This document shows positions 6,864 to 14,729 of a stretch of DNA of 23,566 nt, one piece after another. Every line of letters starts with the position of its first letter. Position 1 is the first letter of the stretch. The stretch is from positions 1 to 23,566 of the forward strand of contig JBLHKL010000020.1 in assembly GCA_047618295.1 (NCBI GenBank), written 5' to 3'. The position numbers were made by a program, and so were the translations under genes. The stretch is from UBA7359 sp047618295 (lineage in GTDB: Bacteria > Pseudomonadota > Gammaproteobacteria > Eutrophobiales > Eutrophobiaceae). A model generated the notes under the pieces. That model made no database searches. It saw only the letters and a list, made by a program, of their open reading frames with translations, and was not told the DNA's origin.

Positions 6864-7294
6864 TTAGGATATCTCTAAAAATGCACTTTTTCCGCGATTT
6901 AACATGCCGTTCATTAAATCATATTCACGGTAGCCGCGTCAGCTCGGCAACTGCTCCCGGCGTCGCCTAAAGCGCCTACTGTTGGTGCTCTACCTCCTGC
7001 ATCCATGCAGTCGTCCGTGCTCGAATGCCCACAGGGCAGGATCTCCTCATGTATGCCATATACACTGCGGTTCTCGGCTTTGGCTTCCTCGGCAATTGCT
7101 CCTGCATTGCTCTACTACGTCACGTCCTTGTGACTATACGTCGCTCTATCACCTGCTCCCCCCACAAGGGGGAACCGAGGTCCTTGCACTTATGTACAGG
7201 GATGCACTGTATGCTGGTTTCGCCTAATGCGCCTACTGTTGGTGCAGGAGCAAAACCGGTCACGAAAAAATCACTATTTTAGAAATACCCTTTA
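6864..7294. mobile_element. MITE-like element, copy 1, between algH and tonB
   Basis: Spans most of the 473-base gap 6819-7291. The left end (6864-6896, TTAGG...TCTAAAAATGCAC) and right end (7261-7294, reverse complement TAAAGGG...TTCTAAAATAGTG) are imperfect terminal inverted repeats of about 33 bases, sharing AGG, TCTAAAA, TTTTT and CG blocks. The inner sequence closely matches copy 2 (9317-9580), including ACTGTTGGTGCTCTACCTCC and ATGCCCACAGGGCAGGATCT. It is about 167 bases longer because of an internal block (about 7087-7250) that repeats parts of the core (CTCGGCAATTGCTCC, CGCCTACTGTTGGTGC). It has many small palindromes and no transposase. Confidence 0.78.
6913..6942 (-). promoter_or_regulatory. 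Outward promoter-like pair in element copy 1, facing algH
   Basis: On the minus strand CTGACG (6942-6937) and TTTAAT (6918-6913) are separated by 18 bases, resembling sigma-70 -35 and -10 boxes (4 of 6 and 5 of 6). The pair lies about 95 bases upstream of the algH ATG and points towards it. The same geometry recurs in copy 2 upstream of gshB. This is inferred from sequence alone. Confidence 0.3.
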
Positions 7295-8308
7295 TCTAAA
7301 ACCTTTATTATTTATAAATTGCCAAGTACGCATAATATGTAAAATATCTGTTTCGTCCTTGATGTGTTGTGGGAAGGCTCCATAGGGGGCAGCAAGTTCT
7401 ACGATCCTAATTGCTGCATCATCCAGGACTTTTTCGCCGGAAGATCGGCGGATGGTAATTTCATTGATGGATCCATCCGGGTTCAAGGCTACATCCAGTA
7501 CCAGACTACCTGATAAGCCTTGCTTACGTGCTTGTTCCGGGTAGTTAATATTACCGACACGCTCTACTTTTGAGCGCCAGCCTTCCATATAAGCGGCATA
7601 TTTGTATTCTCTTGTAGTCGCTGAGATAAATTTGCGTCTGGGGCGTTTTGCTTTTGCCTCCATTTTTCGTCGAATCTCTGCACTCAAAGAAGCTATCTTG
7701 AAACTGTTGGTCAATAACTCTGTGGCAGAGGGTGTTCTGGGTTTTTTGATTGTTTTTTTGATACGCGTCTTTTTTAGTTCAGGCGTACTTTGTGTTTCTG
7801 TTGTTTTTATATCTTGGGTTTCAGCGACTTGTTTTTCTTTACTAGGTTTGTCCACTTTTTCAGCTAGTGAGTCAGGGCTTTTAATATCTTCAACGGCGAT
7901 CTTTTCAACGATATCCTTTTTAACCGGAGCAGGATCTGGAACTTCAGCCTCAGCTGATGCAGGCTCGGGTGGTTGAGGCGGTTCTGCCTCAACCGGCGGT
8001 GGTGTTGTTATCTCGGGTTTGGGGTCTGGAAAAGGCGCTGGCATGGGTGCCGCTGGATTCATCACTTCTTCAACGTTACCTCCACCCTCAAGATTTGCCT
8101 GAGCCAACATATCTGCTTCTTTGGGTGCAACACTCTTTTGTTGGACTAGCACGATCTGCATTGAATCGAAACGCGCGCGCGTCCGGTCTTCCTCAATAAA
8201 AGTAATACCGAGGATAATCAAGGCATGGATTAAAATAGCGAGACTTAAGGTCAAGCCAAATCGATCTAGCGGGGTAATTATAGGACCAACGGATTGTGCT
8301 GCTGCCAC
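7292..8308 (-). CDS. tonB: TonB family energy-transducing protein
   Basis: A 338-residue periplasm-spanning protein. One N-terminal membrane segment (about 18-38, LTLSLAILIHALIILGITFI) is followed by a proline-, glutamate- and lysine-rich linker (about 60-190, including PAPFPDPKPE and PPPVEAEPPQPPEP). The C-terminal TonB domain has INYPEQARKQGLSGSLVLDV and PDGSINEITIRRSSGEKVLDDAAI. By family it couples inner-membrane proton-motive force to outer-membrane receptors. The start is GTG. It is 49 bases after gshB, matching the Pseudomonas tonB3 neighbourhood. The TAA stop is exactly the outermost triplet of element copy 1, so the extreme C-terminus may have been set by that insertion. Confidence 0.9.
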   Translation of the reverse strand: MAAAQSVGPIITPLDRFGLTLSLAILIHALIILGITFIEEDRTRARFDSMQIVLVQQKSVAPKEADMLAQANLEGGGNVEEVMNPAAPMPAPFPDPKPEITTPPPVEAEPPQPPEPASAEAEVPDPAPVKKDIVEKIAVEDIKSPDSLAEKVDKPSKEKQVAETQDIKTTETQSTPELKKTRIKKTIKKPRTPSATELLTNSFKIASLSAEIRRKMEAKAKRPRRKFISATTREYKYAAYMEGWRSKVERVGNINYPEQARKQGLSGSLVLDVALNPDGSINEITIRRSSGEKVLDDAAIRIVELAAPYGAFPQHIKDETDILHIMRTWQFINNKGFR

Positions 8309-8357
8309 GTCTAAAGTTGCTTACCGATAGGTGAGTGAGTTATTACAATTAACAATG

Positions 8358-9305
8358 TTATTGTGCCTGTTTGTATGTTTCCAAAACGTCCATCAGCTGC
8401 CCGCTGATATCGATATTATACAGGCTATCCAATTCACGAATACAGGTTGGGCTGGTGACGTTGATCTCTGTTAAATAATCACCAATTACATCCAAGCCGA
8501 CGAAGAATAGCCCCATGTCACGGAGTTTTGGACCCACTTGCTGGCAAATCCAGCGATCACGTTCTGATAGTTCAACGCCCTTGCCAGTTCCTCCGCGTGC
8601 GAGATTTCCCCTGAATTCACCTTCAGCAGGTATTCTTGCTAGGGCATACGGGACAGGCTCACCGTTGATTAATAGTATCCGTTTATCACCCGCCGAGATT
8701 TCTGGCAGATATTTTTGCGCCATAACATAACTTGTTTGGTCTTTAGTGATGGTTTCCAGTATGACCTTGGTATTTGGATCTGAGGCACTAACTCGAAAAA
8801 TACCTTGTCCGCCCATTCCGTCTAATGGCTTTAAAATCGTATTTTCATGTTGAGCGACAAAATCGAGTAAGACAGCCATATTACGACTAACCTGAGTCGG
8901 TGCGATACAGTCGGGAAAGTGTGTAATAAAAAATTTTTCATTAACATTTCTCAGTGCTGCTGGGCTATTTACGACTATGGTGCCAAGCCGTTCGGCGTGT
9001 TCCAGAATGTAGGTAGAGTAGATATATTCGAGATCAAAAGGTGGATCCTTACGCATTAATATTATGTCAAGACTAGATAGCTCCTGAGTACTTGCGTCTG
9101 ATAAGGTAAACCACTGCTCAGGATTCTCTTCTACCTTGAGTGATTGTAAGTTTGCCATTGGCACATCATTATTAATAAAAAGATCCTTTTGCTCCATATA
9201 GCGAATGCCCCAACCACGTTTTTGTGCGGCCAGCAGCATAGCAAATGAGCTGTCTTTTTTAATATTGATCCTGCTAATGGGATCCATCAGTATTCCGAGT
9301 TTCAT
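8358..9305 (-). CDS. gshB: Glutathione synthetase
   Basis: A 315-residue ATP-grasp ligase that joins gamma-glutamylcysteine and glycine, the second step of glutathione synthesis, in the cytosol. The N-terminal domain starts MKLGILMDPISRINIKKDSS, as in E. coli GshB. ATP-grasp features are LKPLDGMGGQGIFRV (about 157-171), INGEPVPYALARIPAEGEFR (about 214-233), NLARGGTGKG and the metal-binding end FVGLDVIGDYLTEINVTSPT. Length matches the family. An AGGA lies about seven bases before the ATG. The end of MITE-like element copy 2 is only 12 bases upstream of the start, so any promoter must lie within or beyond that element. Confidence 0.96.
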   Translation of the reverse strand: MKLGILMDPISRINIKKDSSFAMLLAAQKRGWGIRYMEQKDLFINNDVPMANLQSLKVEENPEQWFTLSDASTQELSSLDIILMRKDPPFDLEYIYSTYILEHAERLGTIVVNSPAALRNVNEKFFITHFPDCIAPTQVSRNMAVLLDFVAQHENTILKPLDGMGGQGIFRVSASDPNTKVILETITKDQTSYVMAQKYLPEISAGDKRILLINGEPVPYALARIPAEGEFRGNLARGGTGKGVELSERDRWICQQVGPKLRDMGLFFVGLDVIGDYLTEINVTSPTCIRELDSLYNIDISGQLMDVLETYKQAQ

Positions 9306-9316
9306 ATAAATCCTAT

Positions 9317-9580
9317 TAAGGTGCTTCTAAAAATGCACTTTTTGCGCGATTAACATGCCGTTCCTTATAATAATTCTTGGTAAGCTGCGTCAGCTCGGCA
9401 ACTGCACCCGGCGTCGCCTAAAGCGCCTACTGTTGGTGCTCTACCTCCTGCATCCATGCAGTCGTCCTTACTCGAATGCCCACAGGGCAGGATCTCCTCA
9501 TGTATTATTCATACACTGCGGTTCTGCGTGCGGTGCTTCCTTACCCTCACGGAAAAATCACTATTTTTAAAAACACCTTA
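9317..9580. mobile_element. MITE-like element, copy 2, in the gshB-hemC divergent region
   Basis: A 264-bp element with imperfect terminal inverted repeats. The left end 9317-9348 begins TAAGGTGCTTCTAAAAATGC; the right end 9548-9580 reads TAAGGTGTTTTTAAAAATAG on the other strand; both then carry TTTTT and a CG-rich end. The TA at each extremity is what a TA-targeting (Tc1/mariner or IS630-like) insertion would leave. The interior matches copy 1 in the same orientation, with the core at about 9393-9466 and GCCCACAGGGCAGGATCTCC after it. No ORF resembling a transposase is present, so it would have to move in trans. It occupies most of the 372-base gap 9306-9677. Confidence 0.8.
9364..9393 (-). 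promoter_or_regulatory. Outward promoter-like pair in element copy 2, facing gshB
   Basis: On the minus strand CTGACG (9393-9388) and TATAAG (9369-9364) are 18 bases apart. The -10-like hexamer matches TATAAT at 5 of 6 positions. It is about 60 bases upstream of the gshB ATG and aimed at it. The spacing is identical to that in copy 1, although the -10 sequence differs. Not experimentally supported. Confidence 0.35.
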
Positions 9581-9677
9581 TGTAGTTTAATGGTGCAACT
9601 ATAAATTGCTTTCTGAAAAATATCCAAAGTGTATGATAATAAAACCAATTAACACACTATTTAATATATAACGCACA

Positions 9678-10598
9678 GTGAAGACACTAAAAATAGCGAC
9701 ACGTAACAGTCCACTTGCCTTATGGCAGGCTGAACACGTCAAACAACAGTTAATAGATCTCCATCCAGATTTGAATGTTGAGTTGGTAAGTATGACAACA
9801 GAAGGCGATCGATTTCTTGATGCGCCACTGGTTGCTGTTGGTGGCAAAGGACTGTTTATAAAGGAACTCGAACAGGCCTTATTAAATGGGGAAGCCGATA
9901 TCGCAGTGCATTCTATGAAGGATGTGACCATCGATTTGCCTGATGAGCTTGTCATGCCAGTGATCTTGAAACGCGAGGATGTGAGAGATGTATTTATTTC
10001 TAACAACTATAAGCAGATCGAAGATCTTCCAGATGGTGCGGTTTTAGGTACTTCAAGCCTGCGTCGTCAATCACAAGTAAAAGCGCTACATCCAGGTATA
10101 GAATTAAAAGATCTGCGGGGCAATGTGGGTACGCGTTTGCGGAAACTGGACGACGGTGAATATGATGCAATCATGCTCGCCGCTGCAGGTATCATTCGGC
10201 TTGGTTTAAAAGAACGTATAACTCAGTTAATACCTGAATCAGTATTGTTGCCTGCCATTGGACAGGGTGCTATTGGTATTGAATGCCGTGCCGGGGATAC
10301 TGATGTCCATGAATTGATTGCACCACTTAATGACCACGAAACATCGCTTTGTGTTGAAACAGAACGCGCCTTTAGTCGTCGTCTTTTCGGTGGTTGTCAA
10401 TTACCCATCGCGGGTCAGGCTTCGATCAAGGGTAATCAGATAAACCTGGTTGGATTGGTTGCAAGAATAGATGGTAGTGAAGTGATTAAATCTGAGCTTA
10501 GCGGTGATATAGAAAAGTGTGATGAGACCGGGACGACGTTAGCAGAGAGCTTATTAGAACGCGGTGCTGATGAGATATTAAAAGAACTCATACATTAG
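9678..10598 (+). CDS. hemC: Porphobilinogen deaminase (hydroxymethylbilane synthase)
   Basis: A 306-residue cytosolic enzyme that links four porphobilinogens into hydroxymethylbilane. It starts LKIATRNSPLALWQAEHV. The catalytic aspartate is in HSMKDV (D82), the cofactor-binding arginine region is SSLRRQSQ (126-133) and RGNVGTRLRKL (147-157), and the dipyrromethane-anchoring cysteine is C240 in FGGCQLPIA. The start codon is GTG. A TATGAT hexamer at 9632-9637 is a possible -10 box, about 40 bases upstream, in the short AT-rich stretch left between element copy 2 and the gene. First gene of hemCDXY. Confidence 0.97.
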   Translation: MKTLKIATRNSPLALWQAEHVKQQLIDLHPDLNVELVSMTTEGDRFLDAPLVAVGGKGLFIKELEQALLNGEADIAVHSMKDVTIDLPDELVMPVILKREDVRDVFISNNYKQIEDLPDGAVLGTSSLRRQSQVKALHPGIELKDLRGNVGTRLRKLDDGEYDAIMLAAAGIIRLGLKERITQLIPESVLLPAIGQGAIGIECRAGDTDVHELIAPLNDHETSLCVETERAFSRRLFGGCQLPIAGQASIKGNQINLVGLVARIDGSEVIKSELSGDIEKCDETGTTLAESLLERGADEILKELIH

Positions 10599-10600
10599 TT

Positions 10601-11380
10601 GTGAGTGTAACGTTAGACAAAAAAAGAATATTAGTAACTAGGCCAAAGCATCAGGCCGAGTACTTATGTGAATTAATTACGGCTAAGGGGGGGCAAGCTA
10701 TTGCTTACCCAACTATCGAGATTCAACCGGTAAAAGACCCTGACAAAATACTTGTCAGGAGAGATGCGTTTTCTGAATTCGATTTTATCGTGTTTGTTAG
10801 TCGTAATGCTGTAAAGATGGCTTTTGAACATTACTTGAGTCTTGCTAGTCTGCCAGTACACATCAAGGTTTTTGCTATAGGTGCCGGGACGGCAGAAACG
10901 CTATCTAGTTTAAATGTTAAGAAGGTTATTTATGCAGGTGTGCATGCCGACAGTGAAGCATTGTTGAATTTGCCAGAAATGCAGGAAGAAAGGCTGACGG
11001 GTAAAAAAGCGTTGATTATTCGGGGTGTTGGTGGACGTGAATATTTAGCGGATAATCTAAAAAGCCGAGGAGCATCAGTCGATTATGCTGAGGTCTATAA
11101 ACGCTGTTTACCTGAATATGATGTTAAAGATAGTCATAATATATGGCAAGATATAAAGCCTGATGCGATTGTAATCACTAGTAATGACGGCCTTAATAAT
11201 CTGGTGCAGCTGACTCCAGAGACAGATCAGCCGCAATTATTTATTACGCCTTTAGTTTTAATGTCGGCTCGAAGTGATAATCTTGCTAAAGAATTAGGCT
11301 TTGTCTCAGTAACGGGTATTGCCATAGATAAAAATGATGAAGGTCTTTTGTCAGTACTATTGGACCTTGTAGGAGAATAG
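10601..11380 (+). CDS. hemD: Uroporphyrinogen-III synthase
   Basis: A 259-residue two-domain enzyme that cyclises hydroxymethylbilane with inversion of ring D. The family is poorly conserved, but the pattern is clear: KRILVTRPKHQAEYLCELI at the start, FDFIVFVSRNAVKMAF (about 60-75), FAIGAGTAETL (about 91-101), KALIIRGVGGREYLADNL and VITSNDGLNNL (about 191-201). It begins with GTG two bases after the hemC stop, and the position between hemC and hemX supports the call. Confidence 0.93.
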   Translation: MSVTLDKKRILVTRPKHQAEYLCELITAKGGQAIAYPTIEIQPVKDPDKILVRRDAFSEFDFIVFVSRNAVKMAFEHYLSLASLPVHIKVFAIGAGTAETLSSLNVKKVIYAGVHADSEALLNLPEMQEERLTGKKALIIRGVGGREYLADNLKSRGASVDYAEVYKRCLPEYDVKDSHNIWQDIKPDAIVITSNDGLNNLVQLTPETDQPQLFITPLVLMSARSDNLAKELGFVSVTGIAIDKNDEGLLSVLLDLVGE

Positions 11381-11386
11381 GAATTA

Positions 11387-12484
11387 ATGAGTGAAGAAAT
11401 AGAAGGCAAGGTATTGGAAAAAACAGAAGAAGGTAATGAGCCTGTAATGGCCGAAGAAGTTGGAACTAAAAAGAGTGGCAATAAGGTTTACTTAATTTTA
11501 CTGCTGCTTTTTATCGTTATATTTTCTGGCGCATTTTATTACGGCTATCAACAAATCGTAATACTCGAAGAAAAGTTGGCGTCAACAAACTCTATCGAAG
11601 AGCGTGTTCTTTCGGATGTCGATGATCGTATTAAACAATCAAGCTCATCTTCTCTTGATCTCAGAAAAAAACTGGATGAACTGGCAACAAACCAGGAAAT
11701 GTTGACGGAAGCTGTTAACCAACCTGTTGAGCAGCAGATTCATATCAATGAAGATTATGCGCTTGCGGAAGTTGAGCACCTATTAATTATCGCCAGTTAC
11801 AACCTTCAACTCGATCACGATGCGGCAACTGCGTTGGCGGCTATGGAAGCGGCTGACGCGAGATTAAAAGGCCTGCGTGATCCCATGGTGATAAGTGTGC
11901 GCGAGCAGTTGATCGCAGACATGAATGAGCTTAGATCATTAAATCAGGCAGACCTGAGTGGCTTAGGTCTGTTTTTATCGGATCTGATAAACCGTGTTGA
12001 TAAGCTTCCTCTTAAAAAGAATGTTGTCGTGCAAAAACCAGCGATAGTTACTGAACAAACTGAAGAGCAATTAGCTGGAATAAAAAACTTCTTTGTGCTG
12101 GTTTGGGAAGAGTTGAAAAGTCTGGTGGTAATAACGCGTGATACCGAAGTCAATAAGGCTCGTTTATTACCAGATGAAATATATTTTCTACGAGCAAACT
12201 TGAAGCTCGAATTAGCCAATGCTCGATTTGCTGTCTTTAATCGTGACACAAATAATTTACATGCCTCTATAGGCCATATAGAGACCTGGTTAAATGATTA
12301 TTTTGATTTGTCTGATGCATCCGCTCAAAATATTTATGATTCATTAAATAAGATGAAAGATCTGGAACTTGAATTTCCGCGTATGGATATTAGTTCATCT
12401 CTTGAGTCGGTTCGTGCACTCATACGTTCTCAAGATGAGACTAGTAGCGCAATTAATAATGATGAGTTAGAGCCAATACAATGA
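11387..12484 (+). CDS. hemX: HemX family membrane protein
   Basis: A 365-residue inner-membrane protein with a charged N-terminus, one membrane span (about 33-54, NKVYLILLLLFIVIFSGAFYYGYQ) and a long mostly helical, coiled-coil-prone periplasmic part (EEKLASTNSIEERV..., LDLRKKLDELATN). The block EDYALAEVEHLLIIASYNLQLDHDAATAL (about 121-149) is characteristic of HemX. Databases often label it uroporphyrinogen-III C-methyltransferase, but no SAM-binding methyltransferase motif is visible. Its role is unproven. A TAGGA precedes the ATG, and the gene overlaps hemY by ATGA. Confidence 0.92.
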   Translation: MSEEIEGKVLEKTEEGNEPVMAEEVGTKKSGNKVYLILLLLFIVIFSGAFYYGYQQIVILEEKLASTNSIEERVLSDVDDRIKQSSSSSLDLRKKLDELATNQEMLTEAVNQPVEQQIHINEDYALAEVEHLLIIASYNLQLDHDAATALAAMEAADARLKGLRDPMVISVREQLIADMNELRSLNQADLSGLGLFLSDLINRVDKLPLKKNVVVQKPAIVTEQTEEQLAGIKNFFVLVWEELKSLVVITRDTEVNKARLLPDEIYFLRANLKLELANARFAVFNRDTNNLHASIGHIETWLNDYFDLSDASAQNIYDSLNKMKDLELEFPRMDISSSLESVRALIRSQDETSSAINNDELEPIQ

Positions 12485-13677
12485 AATTATTGCTGTTAAG
12501 TCTGCTGGCTTTATTGCTTGCTATTGTGATTGGATCATTGGCCGGCTCTGATACCGGATACGTCATTATGACAATCTCGGGTTGGACAATACAAACTACA
12601 GCAACCTTGTTTGTTATTGCTTTATTCCTGGCCTTTCTCGCAACTTATTTCACTGTGCGCAGTTTGGTGCGATTTTTTGAAATACCAAAAGAGGTGAAAA
12701 CCTGGCGCCAGCATCGTCATCAACGACGTGCTGAAAAATATCTGACTCAAGGTTTAATTAATATGACGGAAGGTCGTTGGAAACAGGCCGAACGCGATTT
12801 TTGTAAAGCAGCCCCGTACAGTCGAGCGCCCTATGTTAATTATCTTTGTGCGGCACGTGCGGCACAGGAGTTACATGCCGTTGATCGTCGTGATGAGTAT
12901 TTGAAGTTAGCCTATCACAACAATCCAGATGCGAGCCTTGCTGTTGGTATCACACAAGCAGAGCTACAGTTAAGCGAACAACAAACAGAACAAGCGCTAG
13001 CAACTTTAAAGCACCTAGAAAACAAACAACCAAATCAAAATCAGGTCAAACAATTATTATTAGAAACCTATACTGATCTCAATGATTGGCAATCGGTGTT
13101 GAATATAATTCCTTCTATTGAAAAAACCAGTCTCTATCCACGCGAACAGATTCAGGCAAAACAACTTGATGCCTATGCTGGATTGTTAAAGGAAGCTGGT
13201 AACAGAAAAGATAAGCAAACGCTAAACACGATATGGGCTAATATCCCGCGTAAATTAAAACAACATTTTTATCTAATAGAAGTGTATGTTACTGAACGAC
13301 TCAAGTTTGCTGACACAGCAGATTGCGAATTGTTATTAAAGTCTGCATTAAAACGTCAATGGGATCATTTGTTAGTACGGTTATATGGGCTCGTGGTTGC
13401 ATCTGATCTGGCAAAACAACAGGCTACGGCGGAATCCTGGTTGAACAATCATTCGCGTGATGCAGTCTTGCTGTTAACGCTTGGCCGTATCTGTATGCGT
13501 AATCAATTGTGGGGCAAGGCAAGGGATTATTTGCGAGAAAGTATTGAGGTTCAAGCTAACCCAGAAGCGTATTATGAATTTGCCCGATTGCATGAACAAG
13601 AGGGTGATCGTGAAGCAGCGGCTGAATGTTATGAAAAGGGCCTTACACTTGCGACAGGAATGTCTAGCGTAAATTAA
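12481..13677 (+). CDS. hemY: HemY family TPR membrane protein
   Basis: A 398-residue protein with two N-terminal membrane segments (about 2-19 and 38-60) followed by LVRFFEIPKEVKTWRQHRHQRRAEKYLTQGLINMTEGRWKQAER, the signature of gammaproteobacterial HemY, and then tetratricopeptide-like helices to the C-terminus (RLHEQEGDREAAAECYEKGL, about 371-390). It is not the protoporphyrinogen oxidase also called HemY in Bacillus. The start overlaps hemX by four bases. The stop overlaps the stop of the convergent reductase gene, leaving no room for an intergenic terminator. Confidence 0.93.
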   Translation: MKLLLLSLLALLLAIVIGSLAGSDTGYVIMTISGWTIQTTATLFVIALFLAFLATYFTVRSLVRFFEIPKEVKTWRQHRHQRRAEKYLTQGLINMTEGRWKQAERDFCKAAPYSRAPYVNYLCAARAAQELHAVDRRDEYLKLAYHNNPDASLAVGITQAELQLSEQQTEQALATLKHLENKQPNQNQVKQLLLETYTDLNDWQSVLNIIPSIEKTSLYPREQIQAKQLDAYAGLLKEAGNRKDKQTLNTIWANIPRKLKQHFYLIEVYVTERLKFADTADCELLLKSALKRQWDHLLVRLYGLVVASDLAKQQATAESWLNNHSRDAVLLLTLGRICMRNQLWGKARDYLRESIEVQANPEAYYEFARLHEQEGDREAAAECYEKGLTLATGMSSVN

Positions 13678-14684
13678 TTAACAGCGAATTCAAATGAGTC
13701 TGAAAATAATTGGTCTCTATTTAATCCATTAGCCGGGAATGACTCTACAATTGCTTTGATCATTGGTGGTGGCCCGCAGGCGTAGATATCGTAACCTGAC
13801 AAGTCAGCATGATCTTTCAATACAGCCTCATGTACAAAACCTATTTTACCTGCCCAGCCATTCAATTTATCAACCTCAGACAATACTGGATGATATTGAA
13901 CATGTTCATGTTTGCTTGACCATGCTTCGGCCATATCATTGAGGTATAGATCGGCAACTGTGCGCGCACCCCAATAAAACTGGATAGGTCGTTTGTGATT
14001 GTTTTTAAGCGAGTACTCAATCAGGCTTTTAACGGGAGCAAAGCCAGTACCACCAGCAATCATAATAATAGGTCTGTCTGACTCGTGTAGCGTAAATTGA
14101 CCTAATGGTCCCTCGATACGTAATAATGTTTTTTCAGTCAGGTCTTTAAAGGCGTACTCAGAAAATAAACCTCCATCATAATGACGAATATGCAATTCCA
14201 GTTTTTGATCTTGATCTGGTGAGTTGGCTAAAGAGAATGAACGGCGTTTGCCGTCTTGCATAAGAATATCGATATACTGACCCGCAAGAAATTGTAGTCG
14301 TTCTGTTTTTGGCAGATCGAGCATTAAACGCATGACATCATCATTAAGTTTTTCACATTTAGTGACTCGACAGGGGAACTGGCGAGTTTTTATATCGGCT
14401 GCAGTTTCAACTGTACGTGCCTTGATAGTGAGATCGCAATTTGCTTTAGCCTGACATAGGAAGGCGTAACCTTGCTTGATGTCCTTTTCTTTCAGTCCTT
14501 CAGGTGTGCCGTCAGGATAAGAAATATCACCTGAAACTATTTCGGCTTTGCATGAGCCACAAACACCATTGCGGCATCCATAGGGTAATCCATGTCCCTG
14601 TCGCAAGGCTGCTTCAAGTATGGTTTCATGTTCTTCGACATCGAAAACAATGTCTTGATCTGAAAGTTGGGTTTTATATGACAT
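13674..14684 (-). CDS. Ferredoxin-type [2Fe-2S] NAD(P)H-flavin reductase (AscD/phenol hydroxylase reductase-like)
   Basis: A 336-residue three-domain electron-transfer protein. A plant-type [2Fe-2S] domain (1-90) has cysteines 37, 42, 45 and 77 in CRNGVCGSC...C. A FAD domain with RSFSLANSP (about 148-156) follows, then a NAD(P) domain with IAGGTGFAPVKS and CGPPPM. Such proteins are often annotated CDP-6-deoxy-delta-3,4-glucoseen reductase, but no deoxysugar genes are near, so that specific role is unsupported; it more likely supplies electrons from NAD(P)H to an unidentified oxygenase or reductase. It follows parA by 45 bases and may share the prk transcript. Confidence 0.8.
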   Translation of the reverse strand: MSYKTQLSDQDIVFDVEEHETILEAALRQGHGLPYGCRNGVCGSCKAEIVSGDISYPDGTPEGLKEKDIKQGYAFLCQAKANCDLTIKARTVETAADIKTRQFPCRVTKCEKLNDDVMRLMLDLPKTERLQFLAGQYIDILMQDGKRRSFSLANSPDQDQKLELHIRHYDGGLFSEYAFKDLTEKTLLRIEGPLGQFTLHESDRPIIMIAGGTGFAPVKSLIEYSLKNNHKRPIQFYWGARTVADLYLNDMAEAWSSKHEHVQYHPVLSEVDKLNGWAGKIGFVHEAVLKDHADLSGYDIYACGPPPMIKAIVESFPANGLNRDQLFSDSFEFAVN

Positions 14685-14729
14685 AACAAATTTTATGATA
14701 ACAGCAGCTAATGCTGTAACGCGGTGAGA

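Noticed and set aside
6982..7282. Small ORFs in the plus strand of the repeat (for example the cysteine-rich one at 7025)
   Set aside because: Their sequence follows the palindromic repeat, with similar fragments in the other repeat copies; no ribosome binding site or family similarity.
5522..9580. CRISPR array
   Set aside because: The repeats are few, long, widely separated by genes and internally palindromic; there is no regular spacer pattern.
11387..12484. Uroporphyrinogen-III C-methyltransferase activity for HemX
   Set aside because: There is no SAM-dependent tetrapyrrole methylase domain; the protein is a single-span membrane protein with a helical periplasmic part.
13674..14684. AscD-type ascarylose/deoxysugar reductase
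   Set aside because: The domain layout fits but it is common to many oxygenase reductases, and no deoxysugar synthesis genes are nearby.
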